Shown here piece after piece: positions 18,019 through 25,476 of a stretch of DNA of 64,000 bases. This DNA comes from Methylocystis suflitae. Lineage in GTDB: Bacteria; Pseudomonadota; Alphaproteobacteria; Rhizobiales; Beijerinckiaceae. The DNA lies in the NCBI RefSeq assembly GCF_024448135.1, contig NZ_JAMRYX010000241.1, positions 41,747-105,746 on the forward strand, in the 5' to 3' direction. The translations under genes and the position numbers were made by a program. Within the stretch, counting starts at the first letter, position 1; every line of letters starts with the position of its first letter. Below the pieces are notes generated by a model that worked only from the letters and a program-made list of their open reading frames with translations, was not told the DNA's origin and ran no database searches.

Positions 18019-19254
18019 TTACGGGATGACGGCTTCAAAGGTCCGCGAAGCGTCCAGCTGACCGATTTGATGCCCCATTCTGCTGCGCTTCGTTTCCAAA
18101 TATCTTATGTTCTCTCCGTTCGGCGCGGTATGGAGCGCTACGATTTCTTCTATCGAGACGCCTGAACGCGCCAATTCGGCCGCCTTGTGGGGGTTGTTGC
18201 TCATCAACCTTATTCCTCTCACTCCGAGCTGGGACAGAATGGCTCCTGCGGCGTGGTAGTTTCTGGCGTCAACAGGCAACCCCAGGCGTAGATTGGCGTC
18301 GACTGTGTCGGCGCCTTGGTCCTGGAGCTCATAGGCGCGGAGCTTTTGCGTCAATCCAACGCCTCGCCCCTCGTGGCCGCGTAGATAAATTAGGATGCCG
18401 CGTCTTTCCTGCGCGATGCGCCGAAGCGCAAGATCGAGCTGTGCGCCGCAATCGCACCTTAGCGAACCCAAAAGATCGCCTGTGAGACATTCCGAATGCA
18501 CACGCGTGAGCACATTTTTCGCGCCGCGGAGGTCGCCCATCACAAAGGCGACGTGTTCGGCGCCGTCGTTCGCGCGCAAAACGTGGGCGGCAAATTCGCC
18601 GTGCCGCGTCGGCAGGCGAGACTTCGCAAGGAGCGTCAAGGGCTCGACGCGGCGTTGAGCGTAATCCACGAGATCGGCGATCTGCACAATCGGCAGGTCA
18701 TGCGTCTTCGCAAATGCGAAGAGGTCATCGCGACGCGCCATTTCGCCGTCTTCGCGTATGATCTCGCACAGCACGCCTACGGGCGCGCAACCGGCGCGCG
18801 CTGCAAGTTCGGACGCTGCTTCGGTGTGGCCGCGTCGTCCCAAAATTCCACGCCAATGGCGCCGCAGGGGAAATATGTGGCCTGGCCTCACAAAGTCGTC
18901 AGCGCTGGATTTCGGGTCCGCCAGAGCGCGCGCCGTTGCGCTTCGCTCCCGCGCGGAGATGCCCGTCGTGAGCCCATGGCGGCAGTCCACCGTGACAGTG
19001 AAAGCGGTTCCCTGAGCGTGCCCTCCATGCGGGTCCATGAGCGGTAAGGACAGGCGATCTGCAATCTCATCGGGAAGGGCGACGCAAACAACGCCGCTTG
19101 TATGCCGCACCATGAAGGCCATCGCCTCTGGCGTCATCTTTTCGGCAGGCAAGATAAGATCGCCTTCATTTTCACGGCATTCGTCATCGACGACGACAAC
19201 AAAGCCGCCACGTTGCTGAGCAGCGATCGCTTCTTCGATGGTGGAAAAGTTCAT
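18019..19254 (-). CDS. ribBA: bifunctional DHBP synthase / GTP cyclohydrolase II
   Basis: A 411-residue two-domain riboflavin enzyme. The N-terminal RibB half (about 1-200) has DDECRENEGDLI and HTEAASELA. The C-terminal RibA half has the zinc motif CLTGDLLGSLRCDCG and the RGHEGRGVGL loop. Together they supply 3,4-dihydroxybutanone phosphate and the pyrimidine precursor of riboflavin. Placement between sfnB and the FMN reductase, within a sulfonate operon, suggests a dedicated copy to raise FMN supply during sulfur starvation; a housekeeping copy probably exists elsewhere (inference). Confidence 0.93.
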   Translation of the reverse strand: MNFSTIEEAIAAQQRGGFVVVVDDECRENEGDLILPAEKMTPEAMAFMVRHTSGVVCVALPDEIADRLSLPLMDPHGGHAQGTAFTVTVDCRHGLTTGISARERSATARALADPKSSADDFVRPGHIFPLRRHWRGILGRRGHTEAASELAARAGCAPVGVLCEIIREDGEMARRDDLFAFAKTHDLPIVQIADLVDYAQRRVEPLTLLAKSRLPTRHGEFAAHVLRANDGAEHVAFVMGDLRGAKNVLTRVHSECLTGDLLGSLRCDCGAQLDLALRRIAQERRGILIYLRGHEGRGVGLTQKLRAYELQDQGADTVDANLRLGLPVDARNYHAAGAILSQLGVRGIRLMSNNPHKAAELARSGVSIEEIVALHTAPNGENIRYLETKRSRMGHQIGQLDASRTFEAVIP

Positions 19255-19273
19255 TTAGAGAGCTTTCGCTACG

Positions 19274-20452
19274 TCAAGAGTAAAAGGACGGCTGTGGATA
19301 GACGCCGTTTATCGCCCAGTCTCCGATCTCGCGGAGTTTCTCATCTAGTGGATCGTGCAGCGTGTGCGTCCGTGCGTTCCGCCAGAAGCGGTCGAGACGA
19401 AAACGCGCCGCCGTTGCGCGCGCGCCCATCACGTCAAAAATTCGCGAGCTGGCCTCGAGCGCGGCGCGAGCGCTGATCGCCTTGGCGCTCGCAATGTTGA
19501 TGGCCAACGCTCCTCTTTGCTCCGGAGTGATGTCGTCCCCGAGCCGCCAAGCGTCATCGAATTGGCGCGCAACGTTATCGACAATCGCATTCGCCGCAGC
19601 GCTTTGCGCCCAAAGCTCGCCAATCGTGCGTAATCTGAACGGATCTAAGCGAATGCGTTTCGACTCTTCGACGGGTAACGCCGACACATAGGCCCGCGCC
19701 TCTTCCACCGCGCCCTGGGCAAGCCCAGCATAGATGTTGACGAGGATCAGCTGCGCGAGGCAAGGGCGAAGCGTTGCAAAGGGCGAGCCAAGCGGACCAG
19801 GAGAAACGAGCAACTCGTCTTGACTGACGAGAACTTCAGAAAATGACACGGTCCCGCTATCAGTCTGTCTCTGCCCCATATTGTCCCAGTCGTCGTGAAT
19901 ACATATGCCCGCGCGCCGGGTCGGTATCGCGGCGATGATGAGTTTATCCGCGCAGTCGACCGCCGAGACCACCAGCATGTCGGAGTCGCTGGCGCCTGAA
20001 CAGAAGCTCTTTTCCCCATCGAGCCGAAAGTCGTCGCCGGCGGCATTTATGCGTAGGCGCCGGTCCTTCGGGTTGAGCGCATTGCCCCAAAACCAGCGTT
20101 GGACAACGCTGCGCGCCATTAGCTCATATGCCTGCTGTCTCGGTCCAAAGAACTGCAGCGTTGCGATCATGAGATGATGAAACGCAAAGAGATGCGCGAG
20201 AGAGCTGTCGACGGTCGCGATTTTCCGAATGACGCCGAAAATGTCGATCCAGTCGGCGTCGACGCCGCCCAGCTCTTTGGGCGTTGATAAAAGCAGCAAG
20301 TCGCTCGCGCGAATCAAATCGCGTTCTCTTTTTGCCGTGCCGCCTTGCCGATCGCGTTCCGGCGCTGTCGCCGCAAGCAAAGCAAGAAGCTGTTCGAGTG
20401 ACGGCGCGCCCGTTGGCGCAGCTGAAGTGGGCAGCGACGTTATGGCGCTCAT
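19274..20452 (-). CDS. sfnB: acyl-CoA dehydrogenase-fold FMNH2 monooxygenase (SfnB-like)
   Basis: A 392-residue protein of the acyl-CoA dehydrogenase/DszC fold. Visible landmarks are LSTPKELGG near residue 58, the substrate-domain FRLDGEKSFCSGASDSDML segment, and a C-terminal helical bundle ending with FRLDRFWRNARTHTLHDP. SfnB/DszC-like members lack dehydrogenase function and act as flavin-dependent oxygenases in organosulfur use. It starts 9 bases after ssuD and is followed 19 bases later by ribBA, so it is a central part of the desulfonation operon. Exact substrate unknown. Confidence 0.8.
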   Translation of the reverse strand: MSAITSLPTSAAPTGAPSLEQLLALLAATAPERDRQGGTAKRERDLIRASDLLLLSTPKELGGVDADWIDIFGVIRKIATVDSSLAHLFAFHHLMIATLQFFGPRQQAYELMARSVVQRWFWGNALNPKDRRLRINAAGDDFRLDGEKSFCSGASDSDMLVVSAVDCADKLIIAAIPTRRAGICIHDDWDNMGQRQTDSGTVSFSEVLVSQDELLVSPGPLGSPFATLRPCLAQLILVNIYAGLAQGAVEEARAYVSALPVEESKRIRLDPFRLRTIGELWAQSAAANAIVDNVARQFDDAWRLGDDITPEQRGALAINIASAKAISARAALEASSRIFDVMGARATAARFRLDRFWRNARTHTLHDPLDEKLREIGDWAINGVYPQPSFYS

Positions 20453-20461
20453 TGCTCCAGC

Positions 20462-21625
20462 TCAGGCCGCTGCCGAAGGACTTGAAGATGCGGGCGTCAC
20501 CGCAACGCTGCCGAAAGGCCCTGTTATCTTTTCTCCCGGCAGGACGCCATGTCCGTCAATTCCAAGGCGCGGAAACATCAATTCCGCAAAGCGATATGCT
20601 TCTTCCAGATGTGGGTAGCCCGAAAGCACAAAACTGTCCGCGCCAAGCGCTTCGTATTCTCTGATGCGCGCCTCGATCTGATCCGGATCGCCGACGAGCG
20701 CGGTTCCGGCGCCCCCGCGCGTCAGGCCAACGCCGGTCCAAAGATTGGGACTTACTTCTAGATCGTCGCGGCTGCGCCCGTTGCTCTTTCTGAGGCTGAT
20801 CATGCGTTGCTGGCCGATTGAATCCATTTTCGAGAAAGTCGCCTGCGCATTTTCGATCATCCGATCGTCAAGGCGACTTATGAGGCTTTCCGCAGCGTCC
20901 CAGGCCTCCTTCTCCGTCGGACGGACGATGACATGCAGGCGAACGCCGAGGCGGAGGTTGCGCCCGCAATGCGCAGCGCGCGCTTTGATGTCGGCGAATT
21001 TTTCGCCGACGGCAGAGGGTGGTTCGCCCCAGGTCAGATACGTGTCAACTGCGCGCGCCGCAAGATCGTGCGCTGCGTCAGAGGAGCCGCCGAAATAAAG
21101 CGGCGGGCGCGGCGACTGGAACGGCGGGAACAGCAGCCTTCCGCCGGAAAGACGAAAATGGCGCCCCTCGTAGTCCACGGCTTCACCGCTTCGACTCGCG
21201 CGCAATAAGGCCTCCCAGACACGCACGAACTCTTCAGAAACGGCATAGCGCTCCGCATGATCCAAAAAAACGCCGTCGCCGGCGAGCTCTTGCGCATCGC
21301 CGCCCGCGACAAGGTTAATGAGAAGTCGCCCTTCCGACAGGCGGTCGAGCGTCGCCGTCATGCGCGCGGCGAGCGCCGGCTGCGTAAGGCCTGGCCGCAG
21401 CGCAACAAGGAAGCGCAGCCGCTTTGTCGAGTTGATCAGACTTGCGGCGACAATCCACGGGTCTTCGCAGGACCGGCCTGTTGGGATCAGAACGCCATGA
21501 TAGCCGAGACTATCAGCCGCGATTCCGATTTGTTGAATATAGTCGAAATTCGCAGCACGGGCGCCTTCTTCCGCGCCCAGATAGCGTGAGTCGCCGTGCG
21601 TAGGGATATACCAAAAAATATCCAT
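20462..21625 (-). CDS. ssuD: FMNH2-dependent alkanesulfonate monooxygenase
   Basis: A 387-residue luciferase-fold enzyme. The opening [16 protein letters not shown], the [14 protein letters not shown] motif with the conserved Cys, the FLVALRPG strand, [15 protein letters not shown], and [21 protein letters not shown] all match SsuD. It cleaves C-S bonds of alkanesulfonates to aldehyde and sulfite. It is the first gene of the four-gene operon, 38 bases or so downstream of the predicted sigma-54 start. The last 30 residues are a non-conserved Ser/Pro/Ala tail. No ssuABC transporter genes are in the window. Confidence 0.94.
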   Translation of the reverse strand: MDIFWYIPTHGDSRYLGAEEGARAANFDYIQQIGIAADSLGYHGVLIPTGRSCEDPWIVAASLINSTKRLRFLVALRPGLTQPALAARMTATLDRLSEGRLLINLVAGGDAQELAGDGVFLDHAERYAVSEEFVRVWEALLRASRSGEAVDYEGRHFRLSGGRLLFPPFQSPRPPLYFGGSSDAAHDLAARAVDTYLTWGEPPSAVGEKFADIKARAAHCGRNLRLGVRLHVIVRPTEKEAWDAAESLISRLDDRMIENAQATFSKMDSIGQQRMISLRKSNGRSRDDLEVSPNLWTGVGLTRGGAGTALVGDPDQIEARIREYEALGADSFVLSGYPHLEEAYRFAELMFPRLGIDGHGVLPGEKITGPFGSVAVTPASSSPSAAA

Positions 21626-21672
21626 CGCGCCATTCCATACGATAGTGAGACATCTTCTTACGTTTGAACGAG

Positions 21673-21688
21673 GGCAAGTCCCGGGCCA
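21673..21688 (-). promoter_or_regulatory. sigma-54 promoter of ssuD operon
   Basis: On the minus strand TGGCCCGGGACTTGCC has GG and GC separated by exactly 10 bases, fitting the -24/-12 consensus (TGGC-N8-TTGC). Predicted transcription start is about 21663, giving a roughly 38-base leader before the ssuD ATG at 21625. Confidence 0.72.
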
Positions 21689-21728
21689 GCATCTTCTGGC
21701 TGGAAATGCTGGCGACCCTCGGTCCTAA

Positions 21729-21746
21729 GTGTTGCATTTGCAGCAT
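21729..21746 (-). promoter_or_regulatory. upstream activator motif of ssuD promoter
   Basis: Minus-strand ATGCTGCAAATGCAACAC, an imperfect palindrome 41 bases upstream of the sigma-54 element. It matches 15 of 18 bases with the motif at 22742-22759 before the other sigma-54 promoter. Probable enhancer site for the activator at 25477. Confidence 0.6.
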
Positions 21747-21778
21747 CTGATTGACGTACTGTGGCCTCTGCAGCAGCA

Positions 21779-22654
21779 TCAGTTTAGGTTTATGTGTAAC
21801 AAACGCGCGGCGTTCCGCCATGCAACATTTTCGAGGGCGTCCTCATCGAGCTCGAGGGCAAAAAAATCTTTGACGCTCTGTAGAATGGGGCGAAACGGAT
21901 AGGATGTGCCAAAGAGCAGTTGGGTGGAAAGGAATCCTTTAGCTGCCGCCGCGTAACGCTCGCCGCCCGGCGCAAAGAGATACATGTCCGGCGAGACGAA
22001 GACGTTTTCGTTGCGGAAGGCCACGCCAATCATGTCATCAATCCTGGGATAGAATCCATGACAGCAGACGATTCGTAGTGAAGGAAAGCGCTTGGCGACA
22101 CGGTCGACCGCCAGCGGGTCATTGTGCCTAAGATCAGGGGTGGTGGGACCGGACATAAGGAACACGGGTTTGTTGGCCGCGTCGCACGCAGCGTAAATGG
22201 GCGTCAAAGACTCGTGGTCGTGCGAAATGGGTTCGTTATAGAAGCCCGGATCGACGTTAACGCCGGCAAGCTTGAGGTCTGACAGGCAGCGATAGGCCTC
22301 GACTTCAGCCGCACCCCCCGCGAAAAGCTGTGGATCGACCGAGCCGACGCCGAGCAGCCGACCCTCTGAAGCGCCTACGAGAGCTGCAAGTTCATCATTC
22401 GATATGCGTACGGCCGGGGTGCTTCTGCCGACCATCACGGCGACGTCAATGTGCGCGGCGGCGAGTTCCTCGACCAATCCTGTTAGATCCTTGGCTCGAG
22501 TGAAATGATCGACATCTCTCGCGCCGAGACGGCTGTTGATCCACCGCACCGTCTCATAATCATCCGACTGGCAGTCGGCGCCGAAAAAGGAGTGCAGGAA
22601 AGATGGGCGCGCGCGCATATCGATAATGTGCTTCGCTCTACGTTCGGTCATCAT
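21779..22654 (-). CDS. amidohydrolase-2 family metal-dependent hydrolase
   Basis: Encodes 291 residues from an ATG pair at 22654/22651 with GGAG just upstream; a much longer in-frame extension is rejected. TIM-barrel amidohydrolase of the LigJ/decarboxylase-like group. Recognisable parts are GVNVDPGFYNEPI, KPVFLMSGPTTPDL, LRIVCCHGFYPRI (metal-binding His) and VFVSPDMYLFAPGG. The usual N-terminal HxH is replaced here by DMRARP, so metal ligation may be atypical. It ends 32 bases before the ssuD enhancer motif; its link to organosulfur use is by neighbourhood only. Confidence 0.72.
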   Translation of the reverse strand: MMTERRAKHIIDMRARPSFLHSFFGADCQSDDYETVRWINSRLGARDVDHFTRAKDLTGLVEELAAAHIDVAVMVGRSTPAVRISNDELAALVGASEGRLLGVGSVDPQLFAGGAAEVEAYRCLSDLKLAGVNVDPGFYNEPISHDHESLTPIYAACDAANKPVFLMSGPTTPDLRHNDPLAVDRVAKRFPSLRIVCCHGFYPRIDDMIGVAFRNENVFVSPDMYLFAPGGERYAAAAKGFLSTQLLFGTSYPFRPILQSVKDFFALELDEDALENVAWRNAARLLHINLN

Positions 22655-22741
22655 CGCTCCATGTGATGCAAGGGCTGTGCGTCGGCCTGCTCGCAAAGCG
22701 CGGACCGACTCTTTTTTTAGAAATGGCGAGCGGTGGTGAGC

Positions 22742-22759
22742 ATGCTGCATATGTAGCAC
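22742..22759 (+). promoter_or_regulatory. upstream activator motif of sfnG promoter
   Basis: ATGCTGCATATGTAGCAC, near-palindromic, about 82 bases upstream of the sigma-54 element at 22842. Nearly the same sequence occurs before ssuD. It lies within the divergent region shared with the amidohydrolase gene. Confidence 0.6.
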
Positions 22760-22841
22760 CGCATGGCTTGCGATTGCTTCATTTGCAAAGGCGTTGGCGC
22801 GGCGCTGCGCTGAAGCCATTGATTTTATGCACAAAATGAAT

Positions 22842-22857
22842 TGGCAAAGCGCTTGCT
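22842..22857 (+). promoter_or_regulatory. sigma-54 promoter of sfnG
   Basis: TGGCAAAGCGCTTGCT: GG (22843-22844), 10 bases, then GC (22855-22856), followed by T. This is a strong -24/-12 match. Predicted start is near 22868, about 63 bases before the sfnG ATG. Confidence 0.78.
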
Positions 22858-22930
22858 CCGGGGAGCCTGAGCCATCGGTACGTTGGTTGCGCCTGCATTC
22901 GGGCGGTCGACGTGACAAGGGAGTTCAGGG

Positions 22931-23825
22931 ATGAGCGGCGCTAATTTGCCTGTTGAGCGCAATCGCAACGAGCCGATCAAATTCGCCTACTGGGCGCCAA
23001 ACGTTTCCGGCGGACTCGTGATCAGCAAAATTCCGCAGCGAACGAGCTGGGATCTGGAATATAATGTGAAGCTCGCGCAGATCGCCGAAGCATCGGGTTT
23101 TGAATACGCGCTGACGCAAATCCGCTTCACGGCGGGTTATGGCGCAGAATATCAGCATGAATCAGTCAGCTTTTCGCATGCGCTACTCGCCGCGACGCGG
23201 AAGCTCAATGTGATTGCCGCGGTTCTTCCGGGTCCATGGACGCCGGCGCTTTTGGCGAAGCAAGTTGCATCGATCAGCCATTACACGAGAGGACGAATCG
23301 CCGTTAACATTGTGTCGGGATGGTTCAGAGGCGAGTTTCACGCCATCGGCGAACCCTGGCTCGACCATGACGAGCGATACCGTCGCTCCGAAGAATTCAT
23401 TCGAGCTCTTCGCGGCATTTGGTCGGAGGACAATTTCAGTTTCTCCGGCGACTTCTATCGCTTCCATGACTACACGCTGAAACCGAAGCCCATCGCGCGG
23501 CCGGAAATCTTCCAGGGCGGAAGCTCGCGCGCCGCGCGTGACATGGCGGCGAGCGTGTCGGACTGGTATTTTACCAATGGCAATACGCCAGACGGCATAA
23601 AGAAGCAGATCGACGACATTAGCGAAAAAGCGGCGCACGCCGGCCACAAGGTGAAGATCGGCATTAATGCCTTTGCGATTGTCCGCGCCGCTCACGATGA
23701 CGCAAAAAAAGAGCTCGACGAAATCCTCGCGCATGCAGATCCAGCGGCGGTCCGCAGCTTCCATCAAGAAGTTCAGAACGCGGGTAACGCTTCGCCGGAG
23801 CACGAAGGCAATTGGGCTAAGTCGC
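22931..23825 (+). pseudogene. sfnG: dimethylsulfone monooxygenase sfnG, 3'-truncated
   Basis: The first about 298 residues are an excellent luciferase-fold SfnG: FAYWAPNVSGGLVISKI, SGFEYALTQIRFTAGYG, GGRIAVN-type TRGRIAVNIVSGWFRGEF, GEPWLDHDERYRRSEEF and IFQGGSSRAARDMAA. SfnG oxidises dimethylsulfone to methanesulfinate with FMNH2. Homology ends at NWAKS (about 23825), where the normal protein would continue for some 65 more residues. Past that point the frame is nonsense running over a different gene. The promoter is intact but the product should lack the C-terminal barrel strands. A gene with this start is otherwise well preserved, so the loss looks recent. Confidence 0.85.
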
Positions 23826-24567
23826 CGAAAAGTCATTTACGACATCGGCAGGCAAAGCGGATTACTACATCACGCAAACGCGTACGCCTGGCGCCCGCGA
23901 CCAATCGGACATCTCGTTCTTTATCGTCGACGGCGGCTCACCTGGCATCACGCCCGGACCGTGGAACGCGCTCGGGGTGCGCGGCAATCACTCGGGACCC
24001 ATTCGTTATGATGGCGTCAAGGTTCCAAAGCGTGATCGTCTCGGCGAGGAAAATCAGGGTAAGGAAATTATCTATAACGGCGTGTCCCCGATCTATCTGG
24101 TTGGGCTTGGCGCCGTGTGGGAAGGTGTGGCCCGAGGCGTATATGATACCGCCGTTAATCACATCAAGAACTCCATTCATCAGGACACCAACAAGCGTCT
24201 CGCCGATTATCAGGCAATTCGCCAGGAATTGGCGAAAGCCAAGGTCCACATCGAGTCGCTCGGCGCGTGGCGGCGCGAATTGGCGTCTCGTCTCGACACG
24301 TTGTGGCGCTCAAATTCGCCGCAGGCGGAGCTGCTCATCGCTCTGACTGAATTCAAAGTGCACGCCTCCGAAACCGCAAATGTCGCCGCTGCTGCGGCGC
24401 TCACTGTCACTGGGGGCTACGGCTACAAGAAGGGCGCGCTGGAGCGCTATTTTCGCGACGCCCGAGCCGGCATCGGAATGGGGCCGTCGAATATCATTGC
24501 ACGCGACTGGATCGGCAAGACGTCTGTCGGTTTGCCGCTCGAGCTCTTCTACGAGGGCGGCGAATAG
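23821..24567 (+). pseudogene. 3' part of an acyl-CoA dehydrogenase-fold (SfnB-like) gene
   Basis: In the frame ending at 24567 the sequence reads KSFTTSAGKADYYITQTRTP, DISFFIVDGGSPGITPGPW, GVRGNHSGPIRYDG, then the helical C-terminal domain with ALTVTGGYGYKKGALERYFRDARA. This is the middle and C-terminal portion of an acyl-CoA dehydrogenase-fold enzyme. The N-terminal about 150 residues are missing and a TAA sits just before the homologous part (23818-23820). It is joined directly to truncated sfnG. An internal ATG at 23977 gives an open frame but not a plausible enzyme. Confidence 0.8.
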
Positions 24568-24614
24568 GTTCGCCGTCTCCCGCCGCAATTCACGCCCCAC
24601 AACGAGCAATCCTC

Positions 24615-25469
24615 ATGAAGCCGACATCCTCTCCTATGAAACTGAAACGCTTCGCGACCACGAGCATATTGGCGCTGAGCGCTGGGACGACACTCGCTGC
24701 GGATCTGCCGCCCAATCGCTTTGCGCCGTCGCCGGCCTTTGCTGTTGTGGAGGACTATCAACCCTTCCAGGTCCGGTTGCGTGCGACGGCCATCGTCCCC
24801 GACGGGCATTTCTCCATCTACGATCGCTTTGGAGCGGTTGGTTCGGTGAGCGGCCTGACAACCGGTTTGCCGGGTAGCCAGATTTTCGGCGCGGGCGTCA
24901 ATGTCTCGAATTCGGTTATTCCCGAGATCGATCTCGCATATTATTTTACCCGTAACTTCGCGGTGGAAACTATCGCCGGATATACGCGGCACAAGCTCAC
25001 GGCGACAGGCACGCTTGCGGAGATTCCGGTCGGGTCGACCAACCTGTTACCGGTTTCGCTGCTCGCGCAATATCACTTCACGAATTTCGGCTCATTTCAG
25101 CCTTACATTGGCGTTGGCGTCACTTGGGCCGTTCCTTACGCGTACACGCCAGGAAACAGCTGGACGCCGCTGATAACGGCGCTGGGCGTCACGGGTCTCA
25201 ATTCCGTACGCGAACTGCATGTCGGCCAGTCAGTCGGCGTGGCGGGGCAAGTGGGGTTCGACTACATGTTCACGTCAAATTTTGGCGTAAACGTTGATCT
25301 CAAGCGCATCATGGCGGAACCAACGTCTTACGCCACGATCTATAATTCCGCGCTCAACAAAAACATATACGTTCGCGTCAGTTCGAATATCGATCCGTGG
25401 CTCGCGAGCGTTGGCGTGACGTTCCGGTTTGGAGCGGACGTGATCGCGCCCGTTCTCGCCAGGTTTTAA
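24615..25469 (+). CDS. ompW: OmpW-family outer-membrane protein
   Basis: Encodes 284 residues (a start at 24636 is equally possible). Signal peptide ends near TTLAA. The mature part has OmpW features: FQVRLRATAIVPD, IPEIDLAYYFTRNFAVETIAGYTRHKL, QYHFTNFGSFQPYIGVGVTW, GFDYMFTSNFGVNVDLK, and a terminal aromatic beta-strand ending in F. An 8-stranded barrel with a hydrophobic channel is expected, used for uptake of small hydrophobic compounds. It follows the sfnG/acd remnants and may import sulfone-like substrates (inference). Confidence 0.87.
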   Translation: MKPTSSPMKLKRFATTSILALSAGTTLAADLPPNRFAPSPAFAVVEDYQPFQVRLRATAIVPDGHFSIYDRFGAVGSVSGLTTGLPGSQIFGAGVNVSNSVIPEIDLAYYFTRNFAVETIAGYTRHKLTATGTLAEIPVGSTNLLPVSLLAQYHFTNFGSFQPYIGVGVTWAVPYAYTPGNSWTPLITALGVTGLNSVRELHVGQSVGVAGQVGFDYMFTSNFGVNVDLKRIMAEPTSYATIYNSALNKNIYVRVSSNIDPWLASVGVTFRFGADVIAPVLARF

Positions 25470-25476
25470 ATAGACC

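Noticed and set aside
22655..22918. 88-residue N-terminal extension of the amidohydrolase
   Set aside because: It covers the sigma-54 promoter and enhancer region, has no family match, and the ATG at 22654 has a ribosome site.
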